64,000 bases of DNA from contig JACKEO010000007.1 in assembly GCA_020632955.1 (NCBI GenBank), positions 124,001-188,000 of the forward strand, written 5' to 3'. Shown one piece after another: positions 8,700 to 16,299 of this stretch. The DNA is from Alphaproteobacteria bacterium. Its GTDB lineage: Bacteria > Myxococcota_A > UBA796 > GCA-2862545. The notes below the pieces were generated by a model. The model saw only the letters and a list, made by a program, of their open reading frames with translations. It was not told the DNA's origin and did not search any database. Every line of letters starts with the position of its first letter. Positions within the stretch are counted from its first letter, which is position 1. A program made the translations under genes and the position numbers.

Positions 8700-9200
8700 A
8701 TGGATGCGAAGCTCGGTTCCGCGGGCATGCTCGTGCTCGGCGGCCTGCTCCTCGCCGCGCCCACCCGGCGCGCGGAGCTCGACCACGTCGGCAACTACAA
8801 CTTCAAGATCGAGATCGAGGGCATCAGCGCCGGGTACTTCCGGGACTTCGACGGTCTGGGTGCCGAGGTCGAGGTCATCTCCGAGGTGGTCGACACCAGG
8901 GACGGTGGCCTCTACGTCCGCAAGCGCCCCGGCCGCGTGAAGTACGGCGACATCACGCTCAAGAAGGGCATCCTCACCTCGCCCGAGCTCATCGACTGGT
9001 TCCAGGCGGTCGAGTCGGGCAAGGCGGATCCGCGTTCGATGCGCCTCGACCTGCGTGCCCGCGACGGGTCGGGGGAGCGGTCCTGGGAGGTGTTCGGGGC
9101 CTGGCCGCGCAGCTGGAAGATCAACGGCTTCGACGGCAAGGCGAACGACGTCCTCACCGAGGAGATGGTGATCGTCATCGAGTGGTTCGAGGAGGCGTGA
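8700..9200 (+). CDS. gp19-like phage/contractile tail tube protein with N-terminal signal-like segment
   Basis: A 166-residue protein. Residues of about 30-166 match the T4 gp19/tail tube fold used in phage tails and extracellular contractile injection systems: YNFKIEIEGI, YFRDFDGLGAEVEVI, YVRKRPGRVKYGDITLKKG and the closing WKINGFDGKAN...EEMVIVIEWFEEA. The first about 25 residues are a hydrophobic segment ending in PTRRAEL, which looks like a Sec signal peptide or anchor and is not expected for a cytoplasmically assembled tube. No sheath, baseplate, spike or ATPase gene lies nearby. A GGGGG run precedes the ATG, and TGTAGGAA at 8664-8671 may be its -10 box, so it is probably transcribed alone. 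Confidence 0.85.
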   Translation: MDAKLGSAGMLVLGGLLLAAPTRRAELDHVGNYNFKIEIEGISAGYFRDFDGLGAEVEVISEVVDTRDGGLYVRKRPGRVKYGDITLKKGILTSPELIDWFQAVESGKADPRSMRLDLRARDGSGERSWEVFGAWPRSWKINGFDGKANDVLTEEMVIVIEWFEEA

Positions 9201-9347
9201 GCCTCCTGCGCCCGGGCGGGGGGCGCGCGAGGGTCCAGACCACCCTGGTGGGACTGCCAAGCTCTCGTGGGCAGCCCGAACCCCCGCGCGCAAGCGTTCG
9301 CCTGCGTTCATCGGTCCGTCCGGTCCGCGCTTGACCTTGCTCGCGTC

Positions 9348-9728
9348 TCAGCGCCCGCAACCGCGGGGGCCGTCGTAGCCGCGCCTGCAGCCCACCACCT
9401 TCCAGCGCACCTCCGCGGTGCCGGCCTGGATCATGTCGAGTCGTCGCGCCGCGCCCTTCGACAGGTCGAGCACGCGCCCCGCGACGAAGGGCCCCCGGTC
9501 GTTGACCACGACGCGCACGCGTCGGCCGGTGTCGACCCGCACCACCACCACCACGCTGCCGAAGGCGAGCTCCTTGTGCGCCGCGGTGTGGCGCGCGGGG
9601 CGGAAGGTGTCGCCCGAGGCGGTGGGCCGACCGGCGAAGCCGGGGCCGTACCAGCTCGCCACGCCGATCTGCCAGGGCCGGGCCGCGCAGCCGGCGAGCA
9701 GGAGCGCGCCGAGGAGCAGGGCCCTCAT
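9348..9728 (-). CDS. rlpA: RlpA-family septal ring lytic transglycosylase/lipoprotein
   Basis: A 126-residue lipoprotein with signal LLLAGC and the RlpA double-psi beta-barrel: VASWYGPGFAGRPTASGD, then VVVNDRGPFVAGRVLDLSKGAA. The His and Asp implicated in cleavage of denuded glycan (in the HTAAHKELAFG and NDRGPF blocks) are present. There is no C-terminal SPOR domain, so this is a short form. The start overlaps the MazG-like stop by four bases, so it is the last gene of a three-gene minus-strand set. A 147-base convergent gap separates it from the tube gene; I saw no clear terminator in that gap. Confidence 0.9.
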   Translation of the reverse strand: MRALLLGALLLAGCAARPWQIGVASWYGPGFAGRPTASGDTFRPARHTAAHKELAFGSVVVVVRVDTGRRVRVVVNDRGPFVAGRVLDLSKGAARRLDMIQAGTAEVRWKVVGCRRGYDGPRGCGR

Positions 9729-10042
9729 GACCAGGTGCGCGTCTCGTTGCGGCCGTTCTTGGCGCGGAAGGAGGCCTCGAGGTCGAGGTCGAGGCGGTTC
9801 GCGAGGGCGAGCAGGTAGTTGAGCACGTCGACGATCTCCTCGCCCACGGCCTCGGCGGCGGCGGGTCGCGCCGCGTCGTCGGCGCGCTCCCAGGCCCGCA
9901 CGGCGCCGAAGACCTCGCCCACCTCCTCGCCCATGAGGAAGCAGGTGCGGGCGGCGTCGGCCTCGAGCCAGCCGTGGTGGGCCTCCAGCGCGTGGACGTA
10001 GCGCTGGAGGTCGCGCAGGGTGGGCTGCGCGGGCAGCTTCAC
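9725..10042 (-). CDS. MazG-like nucleotide pyrophosphohydrolase
   Basis: A 105-residue all-alpha protein with the MazG-type metal-binding signature: MGEEVGEVFGAVR (EExxE) followed about 30 residues later by GEEIVDVLNYLLALANRLDLDL (ExxD) and the tail SFRAKNGRNETR. Single-domain members hydrolyse non-canonical or stress nucleotides to the monophosphate and pyrophosphate in the cytoplasm. It sits between a DUF4399 lipoprotein and rlpA with four-base overlaps on both sides, so it is co-transcribed with envelope genes for no obvious reason. Confidence 0.88.
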   Translation of the reverse strand: MKLPAQPTLRDLQRYVHALEAHHGWLEADAARTCFLMGEEVGEVFGAVRAWERADDAARPAAAEAVGEEIVDVLNYLLALANRLDLDLEASFRAKNGRNETRTWS

Positions 10043-10563
10043 GGGGCGGCCTCGGCCCCCTCGGCGGCGCCCTCCACCGTGACGGTGATCGTGGCGCTGA
10101 AGTCCGGGCCGTAGGAGCGGTGCATCCCGTCGGCCAGCTGCATGGTGAGCGTGTGCTGGCCCGGCGCGAGCTCGATCTCGGTCTCGGTCTGGCCCTTGCC
10201 GTAGTGGATGTGGGTGGCATCGGCCGGCACGGCCTCGCCTGCGGCGACGGGCGCGCCGTCGATCACCAGGTGGTGGTGACCGGTGTTGGGCTCCATCGTG
10301 CCGGCGGGCTTCACCTCGACACCCTCGGCGCCGAAGACCACCGCCAGCGGGCTCGTCACGGTGGCACCGTCGGCGGGTGCCTGGAAGAAGACCCGCTTGC
10401 CGTCGCCGTCGAGCGCGACGAAGGCGTGCGCGTCGTGGTCCATGCCCTCGTGGGCGGCCTCGGCGGGCGCCTCCTGGGCAGCGGGCTCGGCGGGCATCGG
10501 CGGCGCGGTCGCCTCGTCGGCGCCCCCGCAGCCGGCGAGGACGAGGGAGAGCAGCAGCGTCAT
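10039..10563 (-). CDS. DUF4399 lipoprotein
   Basis: A 174-residue lipoprotein (signal to LVLAGC). A Pro/Ala/Glu-rich linker with a His-containing patch (AHEGMDHDAHAFV) leads to a DUF4399 domain at about 55-165: VFFQAPADGATVTSP, then GHHHLVIDG and HIHYGKGQTETEIELAPGQHTLT. Family members are small periplasmic proteins of unknown role; the clustered His residues suggest metal binding. It is the first gene of the operon with the MazG-like gene and rlpA, and has a good GGAGGT ribosome binding site before the ATG. Confidence 0.87.
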   Translation of the reverse strand: MTLLLSLVLAGCGGADEATAPPMPAEPAAQEAPAEAAHEGMDHDAHAFVALDGDGKRVFFQAPADGATVTSPLAVVFGAEGVEVKPAGTMEPNTGHHHLVIDGAPVAAGEAVPADATHIHYGKGQTETEIELAPGQHTLTMQLADGMHRSYGPDFSATITVTVEGAAEGAEAAP

Positions 10564-10644
10564 CGGGACCTCCGGGCTGGGGCTATCTTCGGGGCTGGCG
10601 GGCCGCGACGCAAGGACGGTCCCGTCCCGTCGCGCGGGCCGGGC

Positions 10645-11877
10645 TCACACCGGGAAGGGCTCGCCCTGCTCGGCTGCGGTGAAGCAGGCGGCGAGGCGCG
10701 ACCACAGGAAGGCGTGGCGGCTGTCGCGGTAGTCGGCCCCCGAGCGCACCCAGCCCGACAGCGACGGACGCCCCTCGCACCGGGGCCAGTCGCCGCCCGT
10801 GCCCTGGCAGTGCGGGTAGAAGCCCACGCAGTCGAGGTGGTCGGACGCGACGACGGCGACCACCTCGCCGTGCACCTGGCTGTAGGTGGGCACGATGCCG
10901 TCGTTGGGCAGCGTGGCGACCGTGCCGGGCTCGGGGAGCTCGACGTCGCCGACGTCGTGGCCCGCTGCGGCGTCGCGCGTCCAGCGGGCACGGAGCGCGG
11001 CGAGGTCGCCGGGAGCGTACGGCGCGAGCGGGGCGGGGTCGTGCCCGGTGACCTGCCAGAGGGCGCGGTAGACGGCGGTGTTGGCCCACACCACGCCGGG
11101 CGGGCCGAGGCCGCCGGTGGGGCGGGGCGCGGCGGTGCAGGCGCTGGCGTAGCGCACGCCCGGCCGATCCTGCAGAGCGGGGTGGAGCGAGGTCATCGAC
11201 GTGGTGGTGAGCCCCAGCAGCGCACCCGTGTCGAGTCCCACCTCCGACAGCCAGAGCAGGATCTCGTGGGGCTCGCCGTCGAGGAGGCTGCCGCTGATCC
11301 AGCGGGTGAAGGAGCCCTCCACCGTGAGGGGCGCGAGGCGACGCACCGAGGCCTGGACGCTGCGCAGGGCGAGGCCGGTGAGCGGCCGGACGAGCGGGTG
11401 GGTGATCACGCGGACCGTGCGCTGCGACACGAGGCCCAGCCCGGCGGCGAGGGCGAGGTCGGCCAGGGGCGTGCCGCGGTGGGGCGTGGCCAGGCCCACG
11501 GCCGCGCGCGTGCGGTCGAGCGCGGTGAGCAGCGTGTGGGCCTGGGATGCTGCGCGGGCGTCCGCCACCGTCGAGCCGTCGGCGAAGCGATGATCGCGCA
11601 GCACCTGCCGGGTGGCGCCCAGCAGCAGGCGGACGTCGAGGCCGCCGGTGGAGTGCCCGACGAAGTGGAGGTGCTCGACGCCGGGCTCCAGGGTGCGGAC
11701 GAGCTCGTCGGCGAGGTGGCGCGCCCGCGCCGCGATCGAGCCCGTGGAGATGGTGTCGAGCGGCGTGACCGTGAAGCCGGCCTCCTCGAGGGGGCCCGCG
11801 ACGTCGGTGAAGTAGCCCTGGGACCCCAGCTTCGAGAAGCCGAGGAAGCCCGGCACGAGGAAGACCTGGGAACTCAT
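10645..11877 (-). CDS. Lipase/esterase of the alpha/beta hydrolase fold
   Basis: A 410-residue hydrolase with the oxyanion-hole block VFLVPGFLGFSKLGS at the N-terminus, as in bacterial triacylglycerol lipases, and the nucleophile elbow GHSTGG (74-79, Ser76). The block GLATPHRGTPLADLA resembles the lid-proximal TPHRGTP of these lipases. A likely acid is in PNDGIVPTYSQ and the His in ASDHLDCVGFYP. No signal peptide is visible, so it is either cytoplasmic or exported by another route. The ATG overlaps the stop of the channel fusion gene by four bases, so both are made from one message. Confidence 0.88.
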   Translation of the reverse strand: MSSQVFLVPGFLGFSKLGSQGYFTDVAGPLEEAGFTVTPLDTISTGSIAARARHLADELVRTLEPGVEHLHFVGHSTGGLDVRLLLGATRQVLRDHRFADGSTVADARAASQAHTLLTALDRTRAAVGLATPHRGTPLADLALAAGLGLVSQRTVRVITHPLVRPLTGLALRSVQASVRRLAPLTVEGSFTRWISGSLLDGEPHEILLWLSEVGLDTGALLGLTTTSMTSLHPALQDRPGVRYASACTAAPRPTGGLGPPGVVWANTAVYRALWQVTGHDPAPLAPYAPGDLAALRARWTRDAAAGHDVGDVELPEPGTVATLPNDGIVPTYSQVHGEVVAVVASDHLDCVGFYPHCQGTGGDWPRCEGRPSLSGWVRSGADYRDSRHAFLWSRLAACFTAAEQGEPFPV

Positions 11878-14003
11878 GAGGCCGCCGCCTCCTGCACCGC
11901 GGAGTCGTCGGGCACCACGTGGTGGAACTGGGCGTAGTCGATGACGAAGCGTCCGTCGGGCATCTGGCTCACGATGTCGACGAAGCGCGCGTTGGGCTGC
12001 ACGTCCTCCGGACCCCACACGTGCCGCGCCTGGACCGTCTGGGAGTAGGTGCCGTCGTGGCCCATGAGGGTGGCGATGATGCCGGCGAGGTGGTCCCCGG
12101 GGTCGTCCCAGTCGATGCCGGCGAGCGGACTGTGCTCGTCGATGGCGTGCCGCACCGTCCAGGTCATCGCGAAGATCGGGGTGCGCGAACGCTCGAGCGG
12201 CAGGTCGACGAGCTGGCGGATGTGGTGGCCCTCGGGCGTGATGACGTCGCGCAGGATCGAGACGTTGATCGTGGCCTCCATGATCTCGTTGCCGCGCGCG
12301 TTGCCCACGCGGAAGAGGAGCGTGGGGCGTCCGTCCCAGCGGGTGACCACGAGCACGTTGCTGAACAGCACGCGCGCCACGGGGCGGCTGGCCTTGGCGA
12401 GCATCAGGCCCGTGGCCAGGGCGGCGCCCAGGATGCCCACCGCCGCCTCCACCGCCACGAGGAGATCGGCGTAGGCCGTGCCGGGGGCCATGACGCCGTA
12501 GCCGATGGTGGCGAAGGTCTGGACGCTGAAGCTGAAGGCGTCGAAGAAGCCCGGCGGGTGCGGCCCGGCGATCGCGTCGGCGTCGAGCAGGAAGAGGCAG
12601 GCGAAGGCGGCGTTGGTGAGGATGAAGGCCACCACCAGGAAGACCACCAGCCGGGTCCAGCTGCCCTCCATGAGCCAGAAGTAGAGGTCGCGCCGCATCC
12701 CGGTGGGGGTGCCGTGGCGGATGGCCTCGCTGGCGCTCCAGCGGCTGCGCACCGGCACGTCGGTGCTGCCGTCGCGCCGGCGACGGGCCAGCTCGGAGGT
12801 GGGCACCGCCTCCTCGGTGGTGCCCGCGAGGGGGGCCATGGCCATGTCGAAGGCCACCTGCGCCACGCAGAGCAGGGTGACGAGGCCGAGGAAGGTGCCG
12901 CCGTTCATGCTGCCGCCGGCGAGGCCGAGCAGGGGGAGCAGGGCGGCGGAGCCCAGGCGCACCGCGATCCGCCAGCGCTCGTCGAGGTCGGTGGTGCCCC
13001 GCTGGGTGACCGCGTCGATGAGGGCCACCGACGCGAAGGTGGCCGCCAGCGTGGTGACGAGCAGGATGCGGTACGGCGCCGGCGGCACACCCAGCCAGTC
13101 GATCTTGATGTCGTGCTTCACCGCGACGCCCACCGCGGTGACGGCCATGGCCAGGGGCAGGTGGCCGTAGAGCCAGACGATCCAGGTGTTGCGGCCGGGC
13201 TTGAGGTGACTGCCCGCCACGTCGTCGAAGTAGACCCACCACACCGCGCTGGTGATCACCAGGTTGAACAGGCCCTTGGTGAGCATCTCGGGCTCGGTGC
13301 CGTGGGCGTCGGCGGCCAGGTAGGACAGCACCTTCACGAAGCTCTCGCCCAGCACGATGATCGTGAGCAGCCCGTAGCGCTCGGCCAGGTGCTCCATGTC
13401 GAGCGGGTAGAGGTCGGCGAGGCCGCGCGAGGCCCGCGACGTGGGCGCGAACACCACCACCAGCATGGCGATCACCCACACCAGCTCGCACCACGGGTCG
13501 GGCAGGAGCGCCGACACGCCCCACAGCGCGGCGGCCACGGCGAAGACCGCGCCCCAGTAGCGGCTGTAGTCCCGGGCCTCCGTGGTGTGCTTCCACGCGC
13601 GCACGTACATCATGGCGATCACGGCGTGGGCCGCCGCCACCGACAGGGCGAAGGGCAGGGCGTCGGGCTCGGCGGCCATGGCCCGCGGTGCGCTCACGCC
13701 GATGCAGCCCACGGCCGCCATCTGCAGCAGCACCAGCGCCCGGTGGACGAAGTCGTCCACGTCGAAGCGGTTGGCGTAGAAGGTGAAGCCCGTCCACGCG
13801 ATCCACAGCGGCACGAAGTGCAGGGCGAAGGTGCCCAGGCCCAGCCACACCTGCTTGTGGGCCACGTGGTCCGACAGGGCGTCGCCCAGCTGGATGATCG
13901 AGGCGACGAAGATCAGGTCGTAGAACAGCTCGAGCCACGTCACGCGCTTGGGCGTGTGGTGCTCGGTGTGGAGCAGGGGGCGGTGGAACCAGCGGTTGCG
14001 CAC
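11874..14003 (-). CDS. LtrA-KirBac fusion: low-temperature-requirement protein joined to an inward-rectifier-type K+ channel
   Basis: A 709-residue membrane protein made of two families. Residues of about 1-395 are an LtrA domain: VTWLELFYDLIFVASIIQLGD near the N-terminus, multiple membrane segments, and the LAERYGLLTIIVLGESF block. Residues of about 425-709 are a complete prokaryotic Kir channel: an amphipathic slide helix (RRDLYFWLMEGSW), outer helix, pore helix FSFSVQTFA, selectivity filter TIGYG at 499-503, inner helix, and the cytoplasmic Kir beta-sandwich including FRVGNARGNEI, PIFAMTWTVRHAIDEHSPL and the QARHVW block. Each half is near its normal full length. The GTG at 14003 has AGGA upstream. 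The lipase follows with a four-base overlap. Confidence 0.9.
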   Translation of the reverse strand: MRNRWFHRPLLHTEHHTPKRVTWLELFYDLIFVASIIQLGDALSDHVAHKQVWLGLGTFALHFVPLWIAWTGFTFYANRFDVDDFVHRALVLLQMAAVGCIGVSAPRAMAAEPDALPFALSVAAAHAVIAMMYVRAWKHTTEARDYSRYWGAVFAVAAALWGVSALLPDPWCELVWVIAMLVVVFAPTSRASRGLADLYPLDMEHLAERYGLLTIIVLGESFVKVLSYLAADAHGTEPEMLTKGLFNLVITSAVWWVYFDDVAGSHLKPGRNTWIVWLYGHLPLAMAVTAVGVAVKHDIKIDWLGVPPAPYRILLVTTLAATFASVALIDAVTQRGTTDLDERWRIAVRLGSAALLPLLGLAGGSMNGGTFLGLVTLLCVAQVAFDMAMAPLAGTTEEAVPTSELARRRRDGSTDVPVRSRWSASEAIRHGTPTGMRRDLYFWLMEGSWTRLVVFLVVAFILTNAAFACLFLLDADAIAGPHPPGFFDAFSFSVQTFATIGYGVMAPGTAYADLLVAVEAAVGILGAALATGLMLAKASRPVARVLFSNVLVVTRWDGRPTLLFRVGNARGNEIMEATINVSILRDVITPEGHHIRQLVDLPLERSRTPIFAMTWTVRHAIDEHSPLAGIDWDDPGDHLAGIIATLMGHDGTYSQTVQARHVWGPEDVQPNARFVDIVSQMPDGRFVIDYAQFHHVVPDDSAVQEAAAS

Positions 14004-14069
14004 GGGTGGTCCTGCGGGGCGAGGGGACCCCCTACGCCGCCCGCGACGCGGTGGCAGCCCCGTCCACGC

Positions 14070-14780
14070 TCACTCCGCGGGGGCGCCGCGCTCCAGCTGG
14101 AGGATGCCGTGCCCGCTGTCGCCCTCGCGCCGCGGGGTGGACCAGCCGAACTGCACGTCGAGCAGGTGCTGGTCGTTCCACTGCTGCAGCACCAGGCGCG
14201 CCCAGCGGATCTGGACGTCGTCGGGACCGTCCACGCCGGGGCCGGCGAGCGTGGGATCGTTGGCGATGGCGGCCTTCAGGCGCTCGAAGACCTCGGCAGG
14301 GGCCTGGTCCTCGCAGGTCAGCAGCAGGTGCAGCGGCAGCAGGTCGGGGCCGCCGAGCGCGGCGGTGCCGGTCGCCCGGGCGCAGTCGAGGCCGGTGTCA
14401 CCCAGGGTCCACGCCGCGGTGACCTCCACCTCGGCGTGCTCGTGGCAGACGTCGGGCTCGTCGATCGCCGGGCGCAGGGGCGTCTGGCCCGATCGCACCG
14501 TGGTGGCCTCGGTGTCGAGCTGCAGCAGTCCGGCGACCCCCTGCGACAGCGTGGACCAGGTGCCGAGGGCGCCGCGCGCCCGGTCGCGCAGGGGTACCAC
14601 GGTGAGGGGGAGCTCCAGCGGCAGCGCGGCCAGTGCCTCGTCGGCGGTGGCCCCGAGCGGCAGCTCCTCGGATCCGCGGAAGGTCTCCTCCACGGCGTCG
14701 GGGCAGGGGTCGGCGTCGAACGGCCGTGCGATGCAGGCGGTGGCGGCCAGCGTGCTGGCGAGGATCGCGGCTGTGCGCAT
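14070..14780 (-). CDS. Lipoprotein of unknown function
   Basis: A 236-residue lipoprotein with signal MRTAAILASTLAATAC (Cys at 16). Three or four more Cys (CPDA, VCHEHAE, DCARA, LTCED) suggest disulphide bonds outside the cytoplasm. The C-terminal half is mixed alpha/beta and ends in LDVQFGWSTPRREGD. GGGGGGAG eight bases before the ATG decides the start. It stands alone between the channel operon and the haem-binding gene. No family recognised. Confidence 0.8.
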   Translation of the reverse strand: MRTAAILASTLAATACIARPFDADPCPDAVEETFRGSEELPLGATADEALAALPLELPLTVVPLRDRARGALGTWSTLSQGVAGLLQLDTEATTVRSGQTPLRPAIDEPDVCHEHAEVEVTAAWTLGDTGLDCARATGTAALGGPDLLPLHLLLTCEDQAPAEVFERLKAAIANDPTLAGPGVDGPDDVQIRWARLVLQQWNDQHLLDVQFGWSTPRREGDSGHGILQLERGAPAE

Positions 14781-15008
14781 GGACTGGTGCTCCCCCCGTG
14801 CCCCGGCGTCAGCCTGCCATGGAGCCGGCGTGACCCGCCACCCGGGGCTGCCAGCGGGCATGCCAGGCCCCGTGATCCGGCGCGTCCCCGATGCCCGCGA
14901 GGAGCCTCCCCGCGAGCGGTCCGTCTCGCGGGAGTTCCGGGTCCCTGCGAGCCCCGCGGGCCCGTCGTGGATCAGCGCGGCCGACGGCCCGCGGGACGGG
15001 AGCCCCCG

Positions 15009-15494
15009 TCAGTCATCGTGGTCGCCGTCGTCCTCCTCCTCGTCCGCGTCCTCGTGGGACCCGCCGCCGGCGGCGCGGAGCGTGGCGTCGAGCCCGTCGA
15101 TCAGGGCGCGCTTCTCGGCGTCGGTGAGGCGGGCCTCGGGGTGCAGGGCCGTGTAGTACGCGGGGGGCATCTCGCCCTCGGCGACCACCTCGCCCGCCTC
15201 GTGGGCCTCCTCGCCCAGGTGGGCCACGTCGGAGAAGTCGAGGGCGGCGCGCCCCTCGTCCACGTGGTGGCGCACCACCCAGGCCACGGGGGCGACGTGG
15301 CCGTACCAGGGCACCACCACCTCGTGCGAGTGGCAGTCGAAGCAGGCCCGTCGCGCCAGCTCGGCGGTGCGGGGGCTGTCCCAGCGCACCTCTTCCACCA
15401 CCGGGGGGTTCTGCACGCGGTAGGGGACGAGCTGCGCCAGGGCGAACACGGTGGCGGCGGCCACGGCGAGGCGGGAGACGAGGCGTCGGGTCAT
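15009..15494 (-). CDS. Haem-binding domain protein (single CxxCH)
   Basis: A 161-residue exported or anchored protein with a hydrophobic N-terminus (about 6-24) and the Haem_bd domain: WDSPRTAELARRACFDCHSHE (c-type haem site CFDCH), then VVPWYGHVAPVAW, the HHVDEGR motif and a Met-containing MPPAYYTALHPEARLT distal region. The C-terminus is an Asp/Glu/His tail. The block order matches DUF/Haem_bd proteins that occur as single-haem periplasmic electron carriers. AGGAGG precedes the ATG. It diverges from the LuxR-type regulator 53 bases away, which might control it. Confidence 0.88.
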   Translation of the reverse strand: MTRRLVSRLAVAAATVFALAQLVPYRVQNPPVVEEVRWDSPRTAELARRACFDCHSHEVVVPWYGHVAPVAWVVRHHVDEGRAALDFSDVAHLGEEAHEAGEVVAEGEMPPAYYTALHPEARLTDAEKRALIDGLDATLRAAGGGSHEDADEEEDDGDHDD

Positions 15495-15547
15495 GGTGAC
15501 CTCCTGCCCCCCTCTCGCGCCGGATCGCCCCGGCGCCCACCCGGCAG

Positions 15548-16006
15548 GTGACAGACGTGCGCGCAAGTACCGTGGGAACCGTGCTCTTCGCCGTGGTGGC
15601 GGCGCTGGTCGGGGTGGACCTCCTGGCGGATGCCGGGCGCGGCACGGGGGGCCTCCACGTGGCCGTGGAGGCGCTGGCCGCGCTCCTCGCCCTCGCCGGG
15701 GCGGGCTGGTTCGCTCGCCGCTACCGCCTCGAGCGGGCCGAGGCCTCCCGGTGGCGTGCACGCGCCGAGGAGCTGCTCGCCGGGCCCGGCGGGCGCATCG
15801 AGCGGCAGCTGGTCGCCTGGGCCCTCACGCCGGCCGAGGCCGAGGTGGCGCTGCTGATGCTCAAGGGCCTGTCGTTCGGGGAGATCGCTGCCGTGCGCGA
15901 CACGGGCGAGCGCACCGCCCGGGAGCAGGCGCGCGCCGTCTACCGCAAGGCGGGGGTGGCGGGCCGCGCCGAGCTGGCCGCCTGGTTCCTGGAGGAGCTG
16001 CTGTAG
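15548..16006 (+). CDS. Membrane-tethered LuxR-type HTH regulator
   Basis: A 152-residue protein. Two predicted membrane segments (about 10-30 and 40-60) are followed by a charged helix and a C-terminal LuxR/GerE-type HTH: LTPAEAEVALLMLKGLSFGEI, then TAREQARAVYRKAGVAGRAELAAWF. There is no receiver or ligand domain, so the signal would have to come through the membrane part. The start GTG at 15548 is the longest sensible choice; another GTG at 15557 is possible. It diverges from the haem-binding gene and converges with nrtS at 11 bases. Confidence 0.8.
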   Translation: MTDVRASTVGTVLFAVVAALVGVDLLADAGRGTGGLHVAVEALAALLALAGAGWFARRYRLERAEASRWRARAEELLAGPGGRIERQLVAWALTPAEAEVALLMLKGLSFGEIAAVRDTGERTAREQARAVYRKAGVAGRAELAAWFLEELL

Positions 16007-16017
16007 GCGGGGGCGAT

Positions 16018-16299
16018 CTACGCCGGTCCCGACCCCTCGGGCGGCTCCGCGCGGGCCTCGGCGGAGCGCAGGGCGCCGGCGCTCGACAGCACCGAGACGA
16101 AGAAGGGCACCATCACCGTGAGGCCCATGCGGACGAGGCGGGGCGTGTCGACCTCGCCCCGGGCGAGGGCATCGCCGTGGTTGATGGTGATCAGCACCGT
16201 GCCCACCACCACCGCGTACTTCGCGCCCCGGCGCATCACCGAGGGCTGGCAGCAGAGGTCGAACCAGGCCTGGAAGGTCTCTCGCGCCGACGTGCTCAC
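16018..16299 (-). CDS. nrtS: NrtS-like small nitrate/nitrite transporter
   Basis: A 93-residue membrane protein with two membrane segments and the NrtS-type block YAVVVGTVLITINHGDAL, then RMGLTVMVPFFVSVLS. NrtS was described as a small nitrate/nitrite transporter acting with a paralogue in a cyanobacterium; many bacteria carry a single one of unproven substrate. The GTG at 16299 overlaps the stop of the redox fusion by four bases, so it is the last gene of a sensor-kinase operon. The co-transcription suggests that the kinase pathway senses or controls something linked to this transporter, which is inference. Confidence 0.82.
   Translation of the reverse strand: MSTSARETFQAWFDLCCQPSVMRRGAKYAVVVGTVLITINHGDALARGEVDTPRLVRMGLTVMVPFFVSVLSSAGALRSAEARAEPPEGSGPA

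Noticed and set aside
8700..9200. Part of a prophage or injection system
   Set aside because: No other phage, sheath, baseplate or spike gene is seen on either side; only a single tube-like gene is present.
9201..9347. Intrinsic terminator in the convergent gap
   Set aside because: A weak hairpin (CCAC..GTGG near 9241-9252) lacks a following T-run, so I cannot call it.
10645..13938. A single 1097-residue minus-strand frame reading through the lipase and channel region
   Set aside because: Only the last 410 codons (lipase from ATG 11877) look real; the N-terminal part is the wrong frame of the channel gene.
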